A stretch of DNA of 64,000 nucleotides, taken from the NCBI GenBank assembly GCA_005406025.1, contig BGZK01001226.1, positions 62,001 through 126,000 of the forward strand, read 5' to 3'. Position numbers and translations under genes: made by a program. The notes under the pieces are model-generated. The model did not search any database, had not been told where the DNA came from, and saw only the letters and a program-made list of their open reading frames with translations. Source of the DNA: Eumeta japonica (taxonomy: Eukaryota > Arthropoda > Insecta > Lepidoptera > Psychidae). Position 1 is the stretch's first letter. The number at the start of each line of letters is the position of its first letter. Shown piece by piece: positions 58,078 through 64,000 of the stretch.

Positions 58078-58741
58078 TTTAGGGTTCCGTACCTCGAAAG
58101 ATAAGAGCGACTGTTATAGGATCATTTCGTTGTCCGTCCGACAGTCAAACCGCTATTCTTTATTTATATAAGAACGCGTCGAGGTCTCAAGTTGAAATTA
58201 ACGTCAAATGATTATGTCTGCAGTCCTTCGAAGTTGTAAGAAGTCAAACTTCTAAGCCAGTCGACATAATCAAAGGATATGACCAAAATACGACCATTTA
58301 TGCCTTATATTTTGAAACGCGCTAATAAATCAAAACCTATGGGGGTAATTCCCATTTACCTATAATCATGAAATTGGCAGGAAGAAAAATTTCACAACAC
58401 AAATAGGGGAAAAAACATCGATAATCCATAATTTGTAATATCATATCTAAAGAATAGTTTTTTATAATTACAAACTTACTCGTGCAATTCACATTTCTTT
58501 AACTTCGCTACAAATTTAAGATTTTAAATTAGTCGGATATTTTTCTATTAATTCAAAATATTTTTTTCTTGATAAAATAAAGTTTCGGAATTCCCAAGAT
58601 CAATATTTCGCAAGTATCGGTACCGAAAACAGACAAAAATCATCGAAACTTTTAATGGATGAAAATATATATATATACATAATCAAATTTGTATGGAAAC
58701 TCTAAGATGCGAGTCATGTTTGCACTAGTCCGGTTTTTTTT
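58078..58741 (-). repeat. CCGGYCAA/GGAACCC-type repeat, reverse copy
   Basis: Reads TTTAGGGTTCCGTACCTCG at the left and, at the right, ATGCGAGTCATGTTTGCACTAGTCCGGTTTTTT, the two ends of the family in inverse orientation; GTCCGTCCGACAG lies just inside the left end. The interior is non-coding. Confidence 0.65.
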
Positions 58742-58762
58742 TAATTTACTTTTATAACCCAT

Positions 58763-58784
58763 TTCGCCCACTGAAGTGGGCGAA
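58763..58784. repeat. 10-bp GC-rich hairpin
   Basis: TTCGCCCACT and AGTGGGCGAA around a 2-nt loop, about 20 bp outside the repeat that ends at 58741. Confidence 0.7.
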
Positions 58785-58789
58785 TGATC

Positions 58790-60115
58790 GATCGCTAGTG
58801 AAAACTATATAAATGAACAAACTTTTATCAAAGTTATAAAACAGATTTATTAAAGTCGTTATGCTTTTAGTAAGTGTATCTTCCAAAGACACTGATACAC
58901 TTTATTTGTACACCATACTTATTGTAGTACTTCCTTATTCTTTCTAAGAACTTCCTAATTTTGATGACTTTCCTTATCACGTTATTATTATATGGAACCA
59001 TTGTTTGTTTACTTTATATTAAGTTGAAATAATAATGGACTTCCATGAAAGGTTCCACTTGTCAAGTATCTCATATAGCACCGATTCTAATACGGCCCAG
59101 CAGTAATAATTGTGCCCACTTCTATCGCGTCCGGTTAGCCATCGTCGTCATTTCCAGCCTGACACTTGTTACATTTAACAAGTACTAAAATAATTAGTAA
59201 CAGTATATGGATAAAGGTATCACAACGCTTATGTCTAGGGCAATGCTATTATTAAAATATTTCTTGTTGGTAGAAACCATATCACTTCAATTGTGGAATA
59301 ACAGTATAATATTTTCTTTTCCTCGGATGGCTGCTCGATGTCTAGGACGGTCTACTTTGAAGATCTACTTTTACTAATGTGGAGGTTGCGGGCCTGTACT
59401 TATCTATAAGTGCTGCATTGACCACTTCTTAACCGACTATTCGTTTTCTGATATGAATATTAGTTTTTTTTCTCAGTCTTCACGCGGGTCACGCGGAACA
59501 TGAACAAACAACAAGCAAACAAACTTTTCGATATCCATAATGTTTTGATGTGATCGATCAACTTGGTTTTCTATGGTCTACTTCAATATTATCTTCTATT
59601 TTGAGCATGTATTTAATTTAAGAATTATCAAATAGGAATACAAGAAAATATACGGTTTTCATTTTATGAAACAAGTTCAATCCTTAATGTGACGTTTCAT
59701 GTTATAGGCGATTACTCTTTTGTTTGAGGATAGTGAAACGTCCATTTGCCAGAAAAAAGAGTAGTTTCGTTATTGTCGTTTTAGAGCGTGGTTTTCCTTG
59801 CACAACAACTGTATTCGTTCGTGATTCCCCACTTATTGTGATGCCTCATCTTCTGTGTATCAATATCGAGATTTGTAAATATCTCGATATTATAGTTGCA
59901 GCAAACACACAACAGTGGAAAGAGCTTTCAATTTAATTATTTATTATCTCTTATCAATTTTCATATCGTACAGGAGGTGGGAATTATTTGAATTAACTAA
60001 TTTTCTTCCTCCAGGCAAATATTCTACTTTAATTTCTTAGTTATGGTAGAAATATTAGTAATATGTCCACACCAAAAACTTTCATTGAACTATTTAATTT
60101 CAGATTTATAAGTTA
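58790..60115. other. Intergenic sequence, no gene seen
   Basis: AT-rich. An 11-bp hairpin AATATCGAGAT ... ATCTCGATATT lies at 59862-59891. The ORF at 59724-59936 has no domain. Confidence 0.4.
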
Positions 60116-60130
60116 CTCCTATGCTACCAA

Positions 60131-60253
60131 CGGGCCTAGCATGACGACCTAGAGCAAGAGTCTCTCTATACGAGTATCTTTCATTCATTACTATACGCGA
60201 GAAGGATAGCCCTATAGAAACAATTTCTTCTCTAAGGCGTCATGCTAAACCCG
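60131..60253. repeat. Small MITE with 25-bp inverted ends
   Basis: CGGGCCTAGCATGACGACCT (from 60131) and the inverse AGGCGTCATGCTAAACCCG (to 60253) bound about 123 bp. The inner part is also partly self-complementary (TATACGAGTAT / ATACGCGAG). Non-coding. Confidence 0.65.
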
Positions 60254-60575
60254 CAGTACCAAACTGTGCAGTGATAAACCAAAGTAACAATAACCACAAG
60301 TGATATAATAGATCAATTAGTTTTTAAATTTTTCGCCCGGCCGGTAACAGAACACGCGCGTATACTCATTGTCATCGACTTGTATCATTATATTCATATA
60401 TTATGAGACTAGACAATAACCTAAACTTATACTCTAAATTACAGTTCAAGTTTAATGGTTAATGTCTCTTGGGAACAATATACGTACCTATCTTCCCTGC
60501 TGCCTACATGAATTCTAAATCTTATTTGTTGGAGCGACCACTTTCCCATAAACAGCTCAAAACTTAAATGAATAT

Positions 60576-60581
<6 letters not shown>

Positions 60582-60632
<51 letters not shown>
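60582..60632 (+). repeat. (AT)n microsatellite, about 50 bp
   Basis: Uninterrupted TA run following ACACACATA. Confidence 0.95.
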
Positions 60633-60635
<3 letters not shown>

Positions 60636-60769
60636 TACAGATTCTCAAACTGTATTCAAATGGCTGAACAAAAGTTCGAACGCAAAAATTTCATCATTCT
60701 TAAGGCACTAGGTCGATTTACTAATGAGTTTTTAACCTACTTGAATTAAAAACCACTTGCTTCATACCT

Positions 60770-60889
60770 TGGAAAACATTTTAGCCGTCGCTTCCAAAAA
60801 TAGTCTCCACAGTTGATGACAACGATCTCTAGCAGCGCCCGAGTAGCACCGGGCCAGCACAGTGGGCTTAAGGCTCAAACCCTGAATCT
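60770..60889 (-). CDS. Possible internal exon, unidentified protein
   Basis: On the minus strand ATTTTTATTTCAG precedes 40 open codons ending ATGTTTTCCAAG|GTATGAAG, so both splice sites are good and phase is 0 at each side. The translation is IQGLSLKPTVLARCYSGAAR followed by DRCHQLWRLFLEATAKMFSK; the other two frames stop early. GC is well above the flanks. I do not recognise the protein. It could belong to the gene ending at 24436 or to a separate one, or be an unannotated repeat. Confidence 0.4.
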
Positions 60890-60894
60890 GAAAT

Positions 60895-61310
60895 AAAAAT
60901 ATTTCGGGAAGGTATCGCTCTACAATGCGGTGATGTAACGCCAACACGAAAACTCTATTCTGATCTAAACGTCTATTGCAAAGTGTTACCCTTAAGTAGC
61001 GAACTGTAAATCTGACTTGTATGTCTATCCTATAGAATGGATAATGTTAACATAGTAAAGTCAAATTTCACGGTAACCAATTATTTCTACTTAACTAATG
61101 CCCATGTCAATATTTTAGTTATTAGGTACAGAATTATACCTTCTGAAAGGTTTTATCAATTTATGAGTTCGAACATCGATGGAAACTCTTTATTTTTAGT
61201 TTTTATAATTGATAATTTTGTTTCCTATTTCCTATGAAATAAACAACTGTAGATAAAAACAAAATAGGTTAGATTTTCTTAATATTCCATTACTAAAATT
61301 AATTTAAATG
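60895..61310. other. AT-rich sequence, no gene seen
   Basis: The 66-codon + ORF at 61037-61237 has no motif. Confidence 0.45.
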
Positions 61311-61315
61311 TACTA

Positions 61316-62466
61316 AAAAAAACCGGTCAAATACGAGTCGGACTCGTACATGAAGGGTTCTGTACCTCCATACAATGTTTTAAAAATAGGTCAGTAATAA
61401 ACAAGATGTTCTATACCAATATGTGGTTATCCGTAAAGATCTGTAATGTAATAGTGTCATTATGTCCGTCAATATATTTTTCACAAAACACTGGTAAATA
61501 TTTTAAATTTTTTCTCCAATCAATCAGATTCTACTCAATTTGAAATTATACCCACAACGCCTTATGGTAACTGTATAGTGCATGTGCCGGCGTTTATATT
61601 ATGTACGCCATATATTGTCTATTTGAGTGTAACCCGATTGTAGTTGCAACTTGAGGTATTTTTGATTTTAAACCAATATTTTCAAAATATTGCTTTAGAC
61701 GTATATTATCATCGCATGTCAGTAAATATATATCCCTGCACACTATAGTCGGAGCCAATGGCAGTGTTCTACTGCCATCAAATATGATATTACTCATAGC
61801 ATCTAAAAAACGAGCAATATAAGGAGAAAAAACAGGTTTCTTGTATGGAAACCCCCTTTAAAACTTTTAATTTTATTTTTGTTGTTTTCTATAATCGTTG
61901 TTATAGCAATATATATTTTAAAGATCGAAATAAAACCGCGGAAAAAAACATATTTTGTAGCGCGCACTTGTCATTTATTTTAAATATGTACAAATATTCA
62001 TCGGTATACGCTCGGTAAACTTCGGCACAATTCGAGTCGGGAGCCGTTAAAAGCCGAACGCGCGCAACGGGGCAGTCCCGCCGCAGCCCGCTTGACATGT
62101 GTACGGTTATTGCAAAATTCAATGTAATTATATCATTTTAAGGTATTTCCTCTAAACAATATGTTTGCGTGTACACTGGTGGACATTAAACTGATTTGTT
62201 TCATCTTTGTGTGTCGTTATTTAAATGATGAACCCACCGTCGCACGCTACAATTTCTTGTATGACGACCCCCCTTTCATTTTTAAGTTTATTTTATTTTT
62301 AGTATTTATTGTTATGGCGGCTATAGTACTACATAATTGATGATAATTTCAATTGTCTAGCTATTACGGTTCAGGAGATAGAACCCTGTGGCAGACGGAC
62401 AGACAGACGGTGCAGTCTCAGTAATAGGGTCCCGTTGGCCTCTTTGGGTAAGGAATCCTAAAAATT
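61316..62466 (+). repeat. CCGGYCAA/GGAACCC-type repeat, probably two nested copies
   Basis: Begins AAAAAACCGGTCAAATACGAG, then GTCGGACTCG and GGGTTCTGTACCTCC; ends CAGACGGACAGACAGACGG, GGGTCCCGTTGGCC, TTTGGGTAAGGAATCCTAAAAA. The internal block ATTTATTGTTATGGCGGC ... TCAATTGTCTAGCTATTACGG is the usual pre-terminal part. A similar block (GTTGTTTTCTATAATCGTTG) near 61880 suggests a second, partial copy. A GC-rich piece at 62030-62100 is unexplained. Confidence 0.65.
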
Positions 62467-62469
62467 GAC

Positions 62470-63830
62470 AGATACTCATGCATTTAAGTATGTTTTTTTG
62501 TTTATGTACGTTTATCAGCATTATTTTTTTACCGATTTTAATTAAACACTTGGTAGTTTTCGTTAATAATAGATTTTTTGAGAAAAATTGTCGGCTTAAT
62601 CGTTATTACAAATCAACAATTATCTTGAGTCCTATTTTATTAAATAAAGCCTATATTTTGGCTTAAGCTACTCTCAAGTTGGCTATCAAAACTCCATAAA
62701 TTAATTCCTAATAGTTTTGAAGATCAGCAAAACAGACCGACAAAGTTTTTAAAAAGAGTCTAATTGTGTACTATTGAACTCCCTACATCATCTCCAATCA
62801 GTTTTTAGCAAATACCTTCAATATACACACGCTCGTACGGTTTTATTACATGTATATAGATTCAGTAAATCTCGAGATAGTAGAAGAAAAACTCTCCGGA
62901 TAAAAACGAGGGCAAGAACTGGGTTACCACCCGCATATTATATAAATCTTAATATGAACATAACATGGAAAACGAGAATTTTTTCGTTCCAACAAACTTG
63001 GGTTGCCATAATTTCATTTGGCAAGGGTCTCGTTTCACAAATTTACGCCTCGCTCATTTGATATTTCGCTATAATTTGCAACTAACTGCCTCGAGGTCTT
63101 CATACTATATTAAAATGTGTCCGTTTTAAATCTACCCTTTTGTAAAATTTCCCGGAGAGATAGGTAGGTAATTTACGTAAATTTTAGTATGAAAATCCGA
63201 TATAAGTAGAAAAATTGGACGTATAATAATTATACTTCCGTAATTCAAAAAAATTTTTATGATGAAAATCCGATATAAATTGGAAAATTAAAGCTAAAAT
63301 ACTTTTATAATTCTATTTGCAATATTTTGAAACAATGAGCTCAATCACCATGAACTAGAAATTTCCAAATAATTTTTAGAATGATAAGGGTAAACTAAAC
63401 AGGATATTGTTATTTATAGTACAACCTCATTCACTAAAAGGGGCTTTGTAAAAATATCTGTTTTTTGTAGTTTTTGAATGAGTACATATAATACATACAG
63501 TATATGATATATACCTACAATATTATAATACTGTACGTTGATAGATTTGACTGGCATCCTTATAGGGATAGATTAAACATATTGATCCATCCCTCTAAAT
63601 AAACCAAAATAATATAAAACTCTGTCAAAATCTGTCCAAATTAATTTATTGTTATTCATAAGCAAAACTAGTTTCTTGCGTGGGGATCTACCTCACTATT
63701 TTCATTTTCTATAATATTTGATATTATTGCATAATATTTCAACAACCCCTAAGGATTAACACTCAGGTTCTCTATAAGGATCTAAATACGATGACATTTA
63801 TCTTAGAAGCAAATCATCTTAATCTTATCT
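62470..63830. other. AT-rich sequence, no gene seen
   Basis: ORFs at 62478-62666 and 62774-63061 lack domains. A direct repeat of about 30 bp (GAAAATCCGATATAA with flanks) occurs at about 63190-63220 and 63263-63293. Confidence 0.4.
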
Positions 63831-63834
63831 TATA

Positions 63835-63903
63835 TTAAACTAATTGATATGTCAGATTCCGGTAGGTGTCGTGTCCGTAAAGTATGCCTACTGCGCCGTC
63901 CGC
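63835..63903 (-). CDS. Possible terminal exon, unidentified protein
   Basis: On the minus strand TTCAACCTATTTCCAG is followed by 22 codons (ADGAVGILYGHDTYRNLTYQ then LV) and TAA. The acceptor is strong and codons are GC-rich at third positions at first. The stretch is too short to identify. Preceding exons would lie outside the window to the right. Confidence 0.35.
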   Translation of the reverse strand, partial: ADGAVGILYGHDTYRNLTYQLV

Positions 63904-64000
63904 CTGGAAATAGGTTGAATTTTTCTTTTTTATCAAAGCTGGACACCCGACGCTAAACTCGACAGACTTAATTACATTCGTTAAAATTGTCTGGGGTTAT

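Overview
This 64 kb window is AT-rich, gene-poor eukaryotic DNA and looks like an insect genome, most probably a moth or butterfly. The reasons are the repeat families: RTE-type LINE tails ending in (TTA)n/(TAA)n, a tRNA-headed SINE of the kind common in moths, several diverged mariner lineages, a Penelope-like element, and the short dispersed repeat that begins near CCGGYCAA...GAGTCGGACTCG and ends in GGTACGGAACCCTAAAA. There are no prokaryotic genes, operons, CRISPR arrays or canonical tRNA/rRNA genes. Most open frames over 60 codons here are chance ORFs in AT-rich DNA or pieces of decayed transposons.

The one gene that can be assembled with confidence lies on the + strand at about 15.65-21.62 kb. 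Three exons (15653-15723, 18224-18401, 21330-21617) join in phase into a 178-residue protein with an N-terminal THAP zinc-finger domain and a basic coiled-coil C-terminus. Its two introns of about 2.5 and 2.9 kb are filled with dispersed repeats. A 47-bp palindrome and a GC-rich patch lie just upstream and are the likely promoter and 5' UTR.

Pieces of other split genes are visible. On the - strand there is a well-formed terminal exon at 24436-24550 (Cys-rich, lectin-like C-terminus), a possible internal exon at 60770-60889, a possible terminal exon at 63835-63903, and donor-bearing GC-rich non-coding first-exon candidates ending at 11060 and 52230. On the + strand a GC-rich first exon with an initiator-like TCAGT and a consensus donor ends at 38798. 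None of these can be joined into a full gene from this window alone.

The remainder is mobile-element debris: four mariner copies (6.9-7.8 kb -, 36.97-38.25 kb +, 43.3-43.9 kb -, 52.65-53.56 kb -); two LINE 3' ends (12.69-13.08 kb +, 33.92-34.80 kb +); a Penelope-like element with a GIY-YIG nuclease region (54.0-54.9 kb -); SINEs (13.48, 22.35, 24.71 and possibly 56.1 kb); two non-autonomous elements with unusually long terminal inverted repeats bounded by TA (54899-55942 and 56822-57642); and many short MITE-like repeats. Scattered among these are several near-perfect short hairpins (14-21 bp arms, 4-6 nt loops). One of them has rewritten the catalytic motif of the 37 kb mariner, which points to fold-back template-switch mutation.
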